In this document: positions 1 to 11,031 of the stretch, one piece after another
How the letters are laid out: every line of letters begins with the position of its first letter
How positions within the stretch are numbered: the first letter of the stretch is position 1
NCBI GenBank assembly: GCA_013396995.1
Contig: VWZP01009941.1
Location: forward strand, 3,766,408 to 3,830,407
Origin: Dicaeum eximium
Lineage: Eukaryota; Chordata; Aves; Passeriformes; Dicaeidae
Direction: 5' to 3'
DNA: 64,000 nt
The notes under the pieces: model-generated
Seen by the model: only the letters and a program-made list of their open reading frames with translations
What the model was told of the DNA's origin: nothing
Databases searched by the model: none
Program-made: the position numbers and the translations under genes

Positions 1-98
1 TTGGCCCTCCTGGCTGCCAGGGCACTGCTGGCTCATGTTCAGCTTGCCATGGAGCCCTGGGCCCTTCCTGCAGTGCTGCTCTCCAGCCCCTGTTCAGC
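1..98 (-). mobile_element. CR1 LINE fragment, running off the left edge
   Basis: The plus strand carries the familiar antisense CR1 text around 'ggctgccagggcac' and 'ctggctcatgttcagcttgcc', followed by 'gctgctctccagc'. The element is therefore on the minus strand and its 3' end lies outside the window. Its 5' truncation point falls near position 98, directly against the TTTT (99-102) that follows the tRNA-Ala copy. The match near that junction is weaker than in the rest of the fragment. Identification is by recall of the avian CR1 consensus. Confidence 0.8.
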
Positions 99-102
99 AA
101 AA
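99..102 (-). terminator. Pol III T-run after tRNA-Ala
   Basis: On the minus strand TTTT begins nine nucleotides after the tRNA discriminator base, a normal spacing for a Pol III terminator and for the 3' end of a pre-tRNA trailer. CR1-like sequence starts immediately after it. Confidence 0.55.
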
Positions 103-110
103 TGTGACGC

Positions 111-183
111 TGGAGAATGCGGGCATCGATCCCACTACCTCTCACATGCTAAGCAAGCACTCTACCACTTGAGCTAATTCCCC
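111..183 (-). tRNA. tRNA-Ala(AGC), possibly a decayed retro-copy
   Basis: The minus strand reads as a 73-nt tRNA-Ala with anticodon AGC inside loop TTAGCAT. The acceptor stem GGGGAAT pairs with ATTCTCC and the discriminator base is A. The A box (TAGCTCAAGTGG) and the B box region (GGGATCGATGCC) are intact. A TTTT Pol III terminator lies 9-12 nt downstream (plus 99-102). Compared with the vertebrate tRNA-Ala-AGC that I recall, there are four C-to-T changes: one in the D stem, two in the anticodon stem and one in the T stem. Each falls at a former CpG and leaves a G-U wobble pair. The cloverleaf still folds, so it could be a working gene, but the decay pattern and the abutting same-strand CR1 favour a methylated pseudogene. 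Confidence 0.85.
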
Positions 184-248
184 ACCTGTACACATTCAGA
201 AAATAAATAACTATATGATACATATAATAAAAATGACTATTGTTTGAA

Positions 249-259
249 TAATAATAATA

Positions 260-296
<37 letters not shown>

Positions 297-324
297 TAAT
301 AATAATAATAATGATAATAATAAT
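249..324. repeat. (AAT)n microsatellite
   Basis: A run of AAT/ATA units is interrupted by single TAG and TGA-like variants. The apparent poly-Asn and poly-Tyr reading frames across it are translations of the repeat and not genes. Confidence 0.95.
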
Positions 325-994
325 TCACAATTTCTGGGAAGTGAATGTACAAATCCCGTTCATTGTCTGACACTTGAGTCTGTATATCTAATTCCTTGCA
401 TATGGGATGGAATGTTGTGTATCACATCAGCAACTACCTGCACAACTGTGCTGCATTTTGGTTTAGCTCTTCAGTATAGGTTGGTTTGAAGACTCCTGGG
501 TTCTCTTCACAATTCCATTCTTGGTTAGTTTTGGCCAAGTCTTTAATACCTATTATTCCTTTTTGCTCATTTATTTTAGGGCTGTAGTATTTTACATGCC
601 AGGTTTATGAAGCAAATATAGAATTCATTTTGAGAAATTATATAAGGCTGGAGTTCTAGAAGTGCAGTCTTTTAATCTGAAATATCCCAGTGTGTATTTC
701 TGTCACCTATACTTTTGACTTTTGCTATAAGATTAATTCTCATTGTGCTTGGAAGGACATGAAGACAGACATGCTGTTAGTTCTTTTTCTTCAGAGTGTG
801 GGAAATCTGGCAGCTTCATGCTTGTGATTGGCATAAAGTAAATGGTCATACTAAGGAAGGTTGCTAGAGCGTTCTGTGGAAAAGTAGTCACTACAGAGCC
901 TGACAAAATTAATCTGGGATGAAAAGAATGTTAAAGCATTTCCAAAAAGCACCACCACTGGCAAAAGGATTGCTCTTTTTCTTCTTGTATACAG

Positions 995-1164
995 GTGCAG
1001 AGAGGCTTTGTATGGCAGGATGATGGGATTGATCCATGTTTCCTTTATTGGTGTTCAAACTAATGAATATGGAGTATGGATTGATACAGGTCTCTGCTGT
1101 CATTGGAGCTGCCTCATTTTTCAGAGGTGTTTTAAGACTAACCATTCCCTTCACTGTGGTAATG
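995..1164 (+). other. exon-like segment with strong splice signals, unidentified
   Basis: A long pyrimidine tract (ttgctctttttcttcttg) leads to tatacag at 988-994, and the segment ends aatg|gtaagtat at 1164. One frame (starting at 996) is open throughout, and the other two contain stops. The open-frame translation is rich in Cys and hydrophobic residues and resembles nothing I know. Joined to the next exon-like segment (1439-1594), this frame reaches a TAG after 22 codons. It could be a non-coding or terminal exon, or a chance pair of splice-like sites. Confidence 0.22.
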
Positions 1165-1438
1165 GTAAGTATGTTGAGTTTTCAAGAATTTTTGTGGCCA
1201 AGGTTGAGTTGAGCTTTTGCTGCTGCAGCTAAACAAAGCACTGGTACCCTGTGCACATTGAACCAGAGAGAAATAAATTAGTGGCCTGTTTGTTTCTGGT
1301 TTGCCTGAAGAAGGTTGTTTTGTTTTATCTGGGAACTTTCACTTGTGAATTGTAAGTTTAGAAGTAACACTTTGACTGAGAAATCTGACCATCTCTTTTC
1401 ATAGTTTTAATTTTTTTTGAGGTTACAGAAATGATGCC

Positions 1439-1594
1439 ACCAGTGGTTTACAAAGAAGAAAAGGGATGTTTCTGCTGGGTTACAAAACAGTTGTAGGTCA
1501 CACAGCTTGCCTTGTGAATTCACTTCTGTGGGGGATGAGGGCCTTGTACAATTCACCTTTTAATGCTGGGGTTGAGTATGGCCTCCTGGATGGA
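1439..1594 (+). other. exon-like segment with strong splice signals, unidentified
   Basis: A T-rich tract ending ggttacag (1431-1438) precedes a 156-nt segment that ends tgga|gtaagt. The length is a multiple of three, and one frame is open across the whole segment and beyond the donor. No protein family is recognisable. It is notable mainly because it lies 274 bp after the other splice-bounded segment. Confidence 0.2.
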
Positions 1595-4500
1595 GTAAGT
1601 GAAGGATTTACAGTACAGGCAAGTGATCTAATGAGAAACCTCACAGGTCTCTCTGGTCAAGTTATGCCTCACAGATTTCAAAATTTTGGGATTCATTTGG
1701 AACACTTTTCACATTTCTGTTTCCCCCTCCTTTCGTAACAGGACATCTTGAGTCTGCACTACAATAATTTCCAGGCAAACTTCCGAAAGCTAAAGTATTT
1801 GCAAATAATATTCTTTTACTTAGAGAGGGTGTTCTTTTCTCTCCCTAATTGCAACACCTGGGGACAGCGAGTTGTAAGGTGCAGCTGAAATTCAGCTTAA
1901 TCAACAGAGAGGTGAAGTTGAGGTCACAAGGGGGAAGTTTTCACCCTTCCATGGCAGGATATTCAAGGCCTGTGAGTGTTAGTGTGTGTGGAAATTTCAC
2001 CCATGACTAAACCCAGACTTGGCTGCCCAGCTGGTTTTGCCCAAAAGTATCTCACTGAAATCTTTGCAGATGTCAAAATTCACACGGGGGTGACTAAGCC
2101 TGGATTTTCCCTCCTAGTACTCTGTTGCACAGTGTTTGATAAAGTAGCTGCTCATTGGCACTCACACCAAGCTGGGTCCATGTTAGTGATAGGTTGTGTA
2201 AATTCTGTAGGAAGAATTTTTTTTAAAATGTTCTAGCTTAAAAGGTGTTGTGTGTGCAAAAAACCTTTTCTATTGTGAAATAATAATTAGACTGATTATG
2301 GAAAAACTCCTCCTTCAGTGTCCTCTTGGTGCTTTAGCACTTACTGATCCATTAAGTAATTAAGTAAAAATGAACTCTGCTATTTCTGCTTCTGTTATTG
2401 CTTTTATGCATATTTTGGAAGTTACTGTGTGAATTGTTGGCCAACTACTAAATTTGTAAGGCTTGAAGGGGGGAAAGTTGATGCCTGAGCACTAGGTGTA
2501 AGTTTTCTGAGAGCCCAAATTATGACTAAATGTAATGTCTTTCCCAAAGTAGGCCTGGATTTTCTTTTAATGCCTCAATATATTTTCATTTAAGTATCAT
2601 TTGTAAACCATTACTTTACAGTCTTTCTGCAGGTACAAGTCTTTAGGGGCAAAAGCAGTTGATTGACATTTTCCTCAGCTCATGAGGCTGTGCTCTACCA
2701 CAGAGAAACGAGAGGTGATTATATGCCAGAACACTTGCTGGTCTCACATGCCAGGAATTCAGCTTTTCATTCAGCTCCAGTACAGAGAAAATCCCTACAT
2801 TTTATTTTCTTCACTTTCTCCCTACCATCCCCACTACCTGTACTTGTTCTCTGTTTTCTGAGCGCCTCTGCACATGCACACACAGCGTATGCAGAAGAAT
2901 ATCTGGAAACTCTTAAGAACTGTAGGGAACTGGGTTGAAAAGGCCCTAGAAAATTGAGGGCTGCCTTGCAGTGCGTTCTGAATTCCCCTAGGTGTCATGT
3001 TCCAACCCTTCTGCGCCTCTCTGCACGGGCAGATTCTGTTTCAATTTATGTTCATCCAAGATAAATAGCTGCATTGCTTGAGGAAATATTAATTTTTGAG
3101 GAGAAAAAAGGTCTTGGACATGACAATGCAAACACATAATTAAAAGGTTGTGCCCTCAAACCATAAAATGCACATATTTTTCCTATATTGTCTGATGGGT
3201 TCAAAAAGAATTGGGAATGTTTGTTTTGGCTTTTCACAGCCTTCCATTTGGAAACAGTTATGAATGTGGGACTTGTAGTGAACAGGTTTGTAAGATGCCT
3301 TTTTCTTTTTTTTTCCCTCATGGCAGACCCCACAGGCATCTGCCCACCTCTTCTTTCTTGGCTGCCTGTTTCTACCCCCCATGCTGTAACTTGACCCTCA
3401 TCCTCAGCTTTCTGTGGCAAAGGGTAGATGTGGTGACATTTTTTTTGGCAAGTACAAGGAATAGCCTTATGACTTGCCTTCCCACAGCCTTCTGTTTCCC
3501 ATGTCTTTTTTAAGTGTCATGTGTCCTGAGCTTGCAGGCCTCAGGGAGCTCTAGACCTGGAAGAGGAATAGCATCTTTCTACAGTGTGTTTGCTCTCTTG
3601 CTAATTCTGTGTTTTTAACATTCCTTTTATTTTTACTTCTCAATAAAAATGTTTCACGAATGTTAAAGAGAAAAGGGGGCTCTGGGCTAGCCAGTATTAG
3701 TGTCTGTGTCCAGTGCTGTTGTTGTGCCTATGTGCAAGCTAAGAGAAGTTTCATTTACACCAGTTTGGATCCTTTGTCCTATGAGTTGTTTATCCTTCTA
3801 GTACACATGATATAAAATAACCCTGACTCTCACCCCTTTCTTGCCTATTCTGTTCAAACAGAATTAAAACAGCATATCACTTTATTGGCCAAATTTAGTT
3901 TTCCAAGAAATTTCTTCTGATGGATATGGGAAAGGCAATTAATTCTGAAAAGGTTAAGACTCTAAACCATTCTCTGAGTGTGAAACATTGGAATATCAGG
4001 CTTTTGACAGATGTAGACTAAAGGAGAAAAGAGACTATTTCTTAGGATTTGGAAGTGGAAATGCAATGTTATATAAACCAAAGGGAAATCTCCTCAGGGG
4101 ATTAACTCTCCCAAGAGAGATTCTGTCCTAAAGTCTCCTGTGAATGGTGGGTGTGGCTGCTGTGGATGAATGGGTTGTGCTAAGGGGCAGGACTGAAATT
4201 TGACCATCTGATGGGGGTTCAGACCATCATGACAAGCTGCTTGCTAATGTCTGTCTGAGTCTGCAACATGGCAGAAATAAAAAGCTTTATGTAAAATCAT
4301 CTGGTCCTAAAGACAGTAATGAAGGCTCAGAAATGAGGTTTGTTCATGCTTTCTGTTGTCTCACACCTACATTAAAACAGGCAGAGCACTGTATATAATA
4401 AACTACCCTGCTGTAAGTGACCACTGCCCTATAGTTAGGAAATCTGATATGTGTTTGTTATACACATTCCATTAGTAATGAAAATGACCTTTTCGTTTTT

Positions 4501-5404
4501 CATAATTTGAATTCCTCACTTGTAACGTATACTTCTGACATATTCCACAGAATTGCTACAGGTCATCTGGAGTAAGTGTGATGAAATAGCTCTGACAGCA
4601 CGTAGTCACAACTAAATCCTTACCTCCCCCCTCTCTGTGTATTCCTTCAGTACTTCTAATTTAGGCAAAATGTACTTACCTGAAATTATAGGCAGGATGC
4701 ATTGTTGAAGATTCTGGGCTTACCCTTCTCAGTTCCTCTGAGAGAGACCCTCAAGAAGCTTAAGTCCTTTCACAAGAAATTATTTGGGGCATTGTTTTAT
4801 GGATGTGACATGAGGACACAGCACAGACAGCCACCCAATCCAGGTAACTGGAGGGAAGTTATAACAAAATCAGAATGGTGATATGAGATGTTAGAAAAAG
4901 AAGCACAAAACTTCTAATAAAGCGTGTCAAATCTGCCTGGTACCAGTGCAGGTTTTTCACCAGAGAGCTGGTCAGTGGTTACAGGATGCAAAATGCTGCA
5001 TTTGAAACCCTTTGCAGTGATGATGATGATGCAAGCAGGAAGGATGTTTTTGAAAATGGTAACACAAATATAAATTCCAATTCTTTCCTTCTTGAGTTGA
5101 GTAAGGTAATAGTGCATAGCTGATGTTTGAAGACCAAACAGTGAACACAATCTCTGGCTGCTAAGGAGACCATCAGGAGGCCAAGAATCCTCATTGATTT
5201 AAATAAAATTTCTCTTGGGGGAGTCCAGATCTAATGGATGAGAGCTCTATTCTACAGGCAAAGATGGAAAAATTGTACATTATCTGGGCAACAAAATGAT
5301 GATATGTATCAGGCTTGGATTAAATGTGAATATTAACTGGGTGTAAGTTCTCTGGTTTCTTCTTGGCAAAGGGGATGCTAGAAGAAGTCTGTATAGCTGT
5401 GCCT

Positions 5405-5452
5405 TTGAACATTGTTGTGGGTCCCTTCCAATTCAGGATATTCTGTGATTCC
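5405..5452 (+). mobile_element. CR1 3' terminal fragment
   Basis: The phrase 'gtgggtcccttccaattcag' followed by 'gatattctgtgatt' matches the last 50 bases or so of a CR1 element in plus orientation. Confidence 0.75.
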
Positions 5453-5827
5453 TCATTATGTGGAACAGTAGTGCCTGTTAGCCTTGAGCAGCCCCCACCT
5501 CCATTTGGGTGAGGGCTGTTTCTGCCACCTTGACCTCCTGTTTTTCCCTCTTCCCATCTGCTCCTTGAACTGGAAAGTAAGGATGAAAGCAGCTCACAGC
5601 TCACAAAATGGTTTGTCCCTCCCTGGTTTGCAAGTGCCTGCTGGTACTTGCTGTGTTGTGTAGGCAACGAGGAGAGCCTGCAAAGGGAGCTGGGTGTTAC
5701 TCCAGGAGGTGCTCTGGCAGAGCTGGCCAGACTTGGAGGTGCAAAAGGTTATCACTGCAAACTGTGTCTTTTGTGAAACTTGTTCATGCACTTGCTGCCT
5801 TAAAACTTGCTATGGTAAGAGAAAAGC

Positions 5828-5955
5828 CAAGGTCAGGTTGGATGGGGCTTTGAGCAGCCTGGTCTAGTTGAAGGTGTCCCTGCCCATGACAAGGGGTTTG
5901 GAACTGGATGATCTTTAAGACCCCTTCCAACCCAAATAATTCTATTATTCCATGA
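5828..5955 (+). mobile_element. CR1 3' end
   Basis: Typical CR1 3' sequence: 'aaggtcaggttggatggggc', 'gaaggtgtccctgcccatg', 'ggaactggatgatcttta', and the degenerate octamer tail 'attctattattccatga'. It is strongly 5'-truncated. Confidence 0.95.
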
Positions 5956-7934
5956 AGGAAACAATAAAAATACTCTTTAAACAGCTAACTTTAGAGTCAG
6001 CTAGAGTGCAGGTGCCTTTCTGTAATATATAGTTCCCACCTACTTTGTCTTAAACTTGGGGATTTTTCTGTAAATTATTAAATGGTCAAAGTGAGTGCTG
6101 GCACAAAGCTGGGCCTCTGTACCAGTGCCCTTATGTTGTTGCAAATGGAGTAGCAGCTGACCCTGGAGTGACAGGGCTCAAGAGCTGTGGCACAGCCATG
6201 ATGTGAGATTCAGAAAATGGAGACTATTCCATCTTGGTCCATTGAGGTTTCCAGGGAAAGTCTTACGGCATGAGTAATTACAGGAAGCAGGATATTTTGC
6301 AAGATGTCAGATTAAATATTTTAATCAGTCCTTTTGGACTTAAAAGAAACCAGTCTTGTTTTCAACACATAAAACATGGTGTTACATCTGGTTAGTTGAA
6401 GAGGAGGGACTTCCCTTCCAAACTCATAGTGCCATCCAAAGTGCGATCCTTTCCTTGATAAGGACTATAGTTTGCTGAGGTGTGAGGAGAAAAATTCTCT
6501 GAGAGCTGAATATGCTTTTGGCATACCAGGGAGCAGGAGAACAGGCTGATCTGAGATACATGAATTTCTTGTTCATGTGAAGGATCTTGTGGTCAAGTAA
6601 GATTAATACGATTTTATGGTCAAATACAGTAAAATAACTCTGTGGTTGGAGTGATGGTAAGCCCTGAAGTCAGCAAGAGCCTGTTTTTTCCCCACCACCT
6701 GGTTTAGAATGATTTCAAAGAGTTTGCTTCTCCTCTATTTTTGACTGAAAACGAGGACTTGAGATTTTTGTCCACAAAAGCTTTGGACATTTCATCAGAA
6801 AGCTGAACATCTGAAAAACCCATACAAAAAAAGAAAATTACTTGTCTTGCTACAAACTTTGTTGTTCCATGTTAACATTTTTCTTTAAGGAATGAAATAT
6901 TTGCCTTGAAACACCAAAGAAACTTTCTTGGTATATTCAAGAAGGAGGCCCAATGCATGGTGCATCGTGGGAGATGTAGTTTAATCTGAGAGGCCAAGCC
7001 AAATCCAATTTTAAAATTCTCAAGAGATGACAATATAGCATTCCAAATGAAAGCTTCTTGGGTTCTAACCTGAAAAATACTGCTCTGTAGGGATGATAAA
7101 CAATCTGTCAGGTCACTAGAACATTTGATAAAAGATGTATGCTTGCAGGGAAAATGAAATGAACCCCTTTTTTCTTTCTGGATGGTAGCCTTGTGGACCC
7201 AGCCCAAGAAGGTCAGAACAAGTCCCTTCTGATTCCTGCATTCATCATCTGTATAGAAGAACTGCACCTATGGGACAGTTGGTTAGCCTGCAGGTAATTC
7301 CCAAACTAGAAGAGAATCCAGCTCTATCTGTAATATAGCTGTGTCAGCTTTGGTACCAGGTTTTATCAGTAAAATAAACTGACACAAATGAATTGTATGT
7401 GGATTCAATTTGCACTGAAAGTTCATTGTGCATGTGAAATATTGAAATTGAGATTGCATCTCTCTTTTAAATACACACATTGGAAATGAAGTTGTAATTT
7501 GAGAAGATAACATTTTTATATAGTCGGTTTTCTGGCTCTAGCTATCAGTAGCTTTAAAAGTATTTTATAAATAAAGGGATGTAGTGTATTATAACATCCA
7601 ATGTTACGTTTGGGACCTGTAACACAAACCTTAATGAAAGTTCACGAGAATTTAGCATGAATAAATTATTGTTAGTTCACAGTATCTTATCTGTTTTCAG
7701 TTCTTTTGAATTACAAGATGCAACTGGGATGTCTTAAGTACTAATTCTCTGCCAAATTTAATTTGTTTCCATATTAAAGGTATTTTCCAGTTACACTGAC
7801 ATGAAAAGCATCTGAAACCATTACATTTTGTTATATTTTTAACTTTAAAACCTTCATAATGCTGCCAAGAGTGTTTTTCACAAATTTTGAGAAAATTGTT
7901 TTTCTCTGGGACAAAAGCTACCACAATAAACCTA
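5956..7934. other. unique sequence, no gene seen
   Basis: Short frames only. The longest, a 131-codon minus-strand frame at 6872-7267, has no recognisable motif. A ZNF143/STAF-like site is listed separately at 6962-6980. Confidence 0.55.
6962..6980 (-). promoter_or_regulatory. ZNF143/STAF-like (SBS-type) motif
   Basis: Read on the minus strand, ACTACATCTCCCACGATGC differs at two positions from the vertebrate ZNF143 site ACTACAANTCCCAGNRTGC as I recall it. Such sites usually mark CpG-rich promoters, but the surroundings here are AT-rich with no CpG island. This may be an isolated or relic site. Confidence 0.3.
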
Positions 7935-7980
7935 TTTTTTTTTTTTGTGTGTGTGTGTGTGAGTTTTCTTTTTTTTTTCC
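7935..7980. repeat. poly-T / (GT)n / poly-T simple repeat
   Basis: A run of T, then seven GT units, then another T-rich run ending in tttttttttcc. This is simple sequence with no coding content. Confidence 0.9.
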
Positions 7981-10866
7981 TGTCCCGAGGGGCTCATAAT
8001 AATTTTGACTGAAACTCCCCATGTAACTGGGTGCTCTGATGAATGAGGGCTTGGGGGCAGAGATCCCCATTTGATTATTGGACTCTGCTGAAGCAGGAGC
8101 AAGTGGTCACACAACACAGCATCTGCTGGGCTGGGCACGGTGTGTCGGTGGGATGGAGGCTCCTACTGTAGGTTCTGAGAGAGGTGGATCCCTAAGGAGG
8201 GACCACAGTCCTCTCCTGGGCAGAGCAATGTGTTTTGTTGCTACAGTTTCTACATGTCCTCTGGTTTTTTGGGAGAGGAGTAAAACTGGGTTCAGGACAC
8301 ACGTGGTGATGGCAGTGAATGTGAGTGAAAGGTGTGCTGCTGTCATGAGCAAGACTGAAGGGAGATGGGCATCAAGGGGAAGCCATGAAAGCACATGGGA
8401 AAGTAAAAGCATTGAGGAAAAGAGGAGCATAAATGGGATCCAGTGGGACCTGTCCTAATGAGAGCTCTTCTCTCATTGTGAAATACCAAAGAGTGATGAT
8501 GGCAAAACTCTTGAGTGCCTGATGGATGTGGCAGAGCAGAGCTTCCAGAGCCAGACCTGAGCTCTTTGCTTGTATCTCTAAAACAAGACCCCACTAACAC
8601 CCCAAACTGGCAGTGGCCAACCAGGTTGTTATCCATAGGTGGATAGCAGCAGCAGGTGTGCAGCAGCAGGTGATATCTGCAGTTGCTGGTGCAACGTGTG
8701 AAACAGCAGTGCCTGACTTCAGGAAAGATGAAGTTGCACAGACTGTGAAGATAATTGAAGTTGTGCTTTCTGCTGCTTCAAATCATGTAGCAAATGGTTG
8801 ACATCAGGTCACTCTAGTTATACTGCTCCCATTTCACCCTGTTCCTCAGTCTGACCCTTGTTTAAAGAAAAGATAATTTATCTGGAGGGCTTGAGTCATG
8901 CTTTTCCCTTTCTCCCACTTGTTTAGTAGAGTGTATGCAATACTCGGGAGGCAACAGACGAAGACAAGGGAGAACTGGCTGTAACAAATGACTGCATCCT
9001 CACAGCACACTTTGGCAGCACAGACCTTGGGAGATTTCTGACTGTGCCTTCCTGTGACTTGCTCAAGATGGAAGGGAGTGAAAGGGACATTGTGTTCCTG
9101 GAGCAGACATGGAGAGAAATTGATAGGGAGCACACTCTCTGTCACTCTCATTGCTGTGTGAGAATGCAGTAGAGGCTCATGACAGGTCATGTTGTGCTAC
9201 ACAGGGGTAGATGAAAGAAGATTTTGACCCTTGTTTTAGCATGGGTACACATGTGCATGCTCTGGATCAGGGAGCATTATTTTTTGCACTTCTGGCTAAC
9301 ATGGCATGTCCTACAGAGTCCTTACTGAAAGGGCAGGAAGGCGTGTGCCCCCCCAACAGGCAAGTTCATATTGTCTCCTTCTTAGCTGCTTTAAAATAGT
9401 TCAAAAATAGATTCCTTAAATGCTGTTACTCCAGCAGGATTACTCAATAGTGAATTTAGCTTTGGATTCTCTCCATGGCCACAGTCTTCATTTTAACTCC
9501 TCATGAAAGAATGCCACAAGGCTGCTTTTCCATCTGATTTTGGTGGGGAAAGGAAAATCTTTTGCAGAAGCTGGGACAAATGAGTAGTATTCAAGATTTT
9601 TCACATCATGTTTCCTTAAAAAAGGCAGAGGAAGTGCATAATTATTTGGAAAATAATTTGGCAGGTTCTTCCCTGCTAGGCTGTTTAATGCATCAGCCTG
9701 CCACACTTAAACAGTTTAGGGATCACTTACTGTTTTTTGATTACACCTGAGTTGGTTCACAGAAGTTGTTTCGACAGGACCTAGCTTTCTGTTACTGAGC
9801 TGCCTGGTATTTTTTCTAATGAAGAGATTAAACCCTAGTAAAACAATTTCTAAAAATCTTTAAGCCTACAGATATTCCTAACAGGGTAATCGTTTGCTCT
9901 CCTTCCACTGCCTGTTGTGAGGAGCCCAGTGTGTTCAAGTGGTATGTTTAACACTTTTTCAGATTGCAGCCTTTTTAGAAAGAAGAAGAGATACACAATA
10001 GTGTGTTACAGATTCTAGTCTTATTCAAATTAATCCTAAAATAATTGGAGTAACAATGCGTAATCAGCAAACTGTTCAATACACTAGTTCTTACTATATT
10101 CTGTTGAATGTACTCCAACTAGGGGAAGAGCACTGTGTGGTTTTTGGCAGTAGCTTTTCTGGAAAATGAAATAAGTGAAACTATTCTCACAGAGAAGGGG
10201 AATGGTTTCAGGACCTCAGATTTTGTAATGCAGTTCTTTAAGAAACTGGCGGTGAATGAATACCTACGCTCATTTAGACAAACAGCAAGGTTTTGTAAGT
10301 TTTGTTATTTAAGGTCTAAGCTCTCACTGAAGTTAAAGTTGAAATGAGTTTCTCAGGCTGGGGTGTACAGCGTTTATCAAAAAGCCTTGGTAGAACTTTT
10401 GTGTAGTCTGCAGTTGTCTGTAGTCAAGTGTCTCTTTCTTCTCCAGCCTTTTCTAGACCTCAGGAGCTGGGGACATTAAGAATTCTGGCATTCTGAAGAT
10501 GTTGGTTTTAGCTTCACTTAAATATGACAGAGATTCACTGCAGTTGTCTACTTTATTTAAAAAATGCTCATGAATCATAAATAAAAGCATTCTGCAGTAA
10601 CAGTGAGGTAAAAAAGTACCAGGTTGCTTAGCTGGGTACAGTACAGAGCTTGTTTTCAAAAGATTTAATATGTGAGCCTGCTGAATGTTTGGGCATATTC
10701 AGCAACACATATACACAATGCTGCTCTTTTTATTAATAGAAAGTTCACCTGACACACCACACACCAGTGTTACCTTTCCGACGCAGATTTAGACGGCTTT
10801 GAAAGCTCCTTTCAGGGTTTCATGTCTGCTGTGTACATAAGGTGAAGAGCCAGATTGCAGAAAAAA
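7981..10866. other. unique sequence, no gene seen
   Basis: Moderately GC-rich around 8.0-8.7 kb, with clustered CAG motifs near 8645-8680, and AT-rich afterwards. No convincing splice-bounded coding segment was found. Confidence 0.5.
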
Positions 10867-11031
10867 TCACTGATAGATGTTTTTCCAGGGGATCTTGGCA
10901 AGAGTCACTGCTATCACCAATACTGTTTCTGATATCACTTGCACCCATCGCCGCAACCTGTCAAAACAGGTGTATTTATAGGCCTTGAGGGACTGAAACA
11001 AGAAATCAAGCATTTGCATAGCATTTTCCAT
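10867..11031 (-). CDS. candidate short ORF or C-terminal exon, unidentified
   Basis: The minus strand encodes 54 residues from ATG at 11031 to TGA at 10867. The C-terminal part looks protein-like: an aromatic and basic stretch (AYKYTCFDRLRRWVQ) followed by a hydrophobic run (VISETVLVIAVTLAKIP), as in a membrane-anchored tail. Inside the ORF, the DNA encoding LDFLFQ (ttgatttcttgtttcag) is an excellent 3' splice site. The real unit may therefore be a terminal exon beginning at SLKAY (about 10992) and ending at the TGA. An upstream overlapping frame is also open, so a frameshifted pseudogene is possible. I do not recognise the family. Confidence 0.28.
   Translation of the reverse strand: MENAMQMLDFLFQSLKAYKYTCFDRLRRWVQVISETVLVIAVTLAKIPWKNIYQ

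Larger units (their letters stand above)
330..5404. other. unique AT-rich sequence, probably intron or intergenic
   Basis: I found no recognisable gene or young repeat here apart from the two exon-like segments listed separately near 1.0 and 1.5 kb. Reading frames are short and overlap on both strands. Confidence 0.6.

Noticed and set aside
149..489. Tyr-rich and Asn-rich reading frames
   Set aside because: They are translations of the AAT microsatellite at 249-324.
6872..7267. 131-codon minus-strand frame
   Set aside because: No recognisable motif, and it looks like a chance frame. Only the ZNF143-like site inside it was kept.
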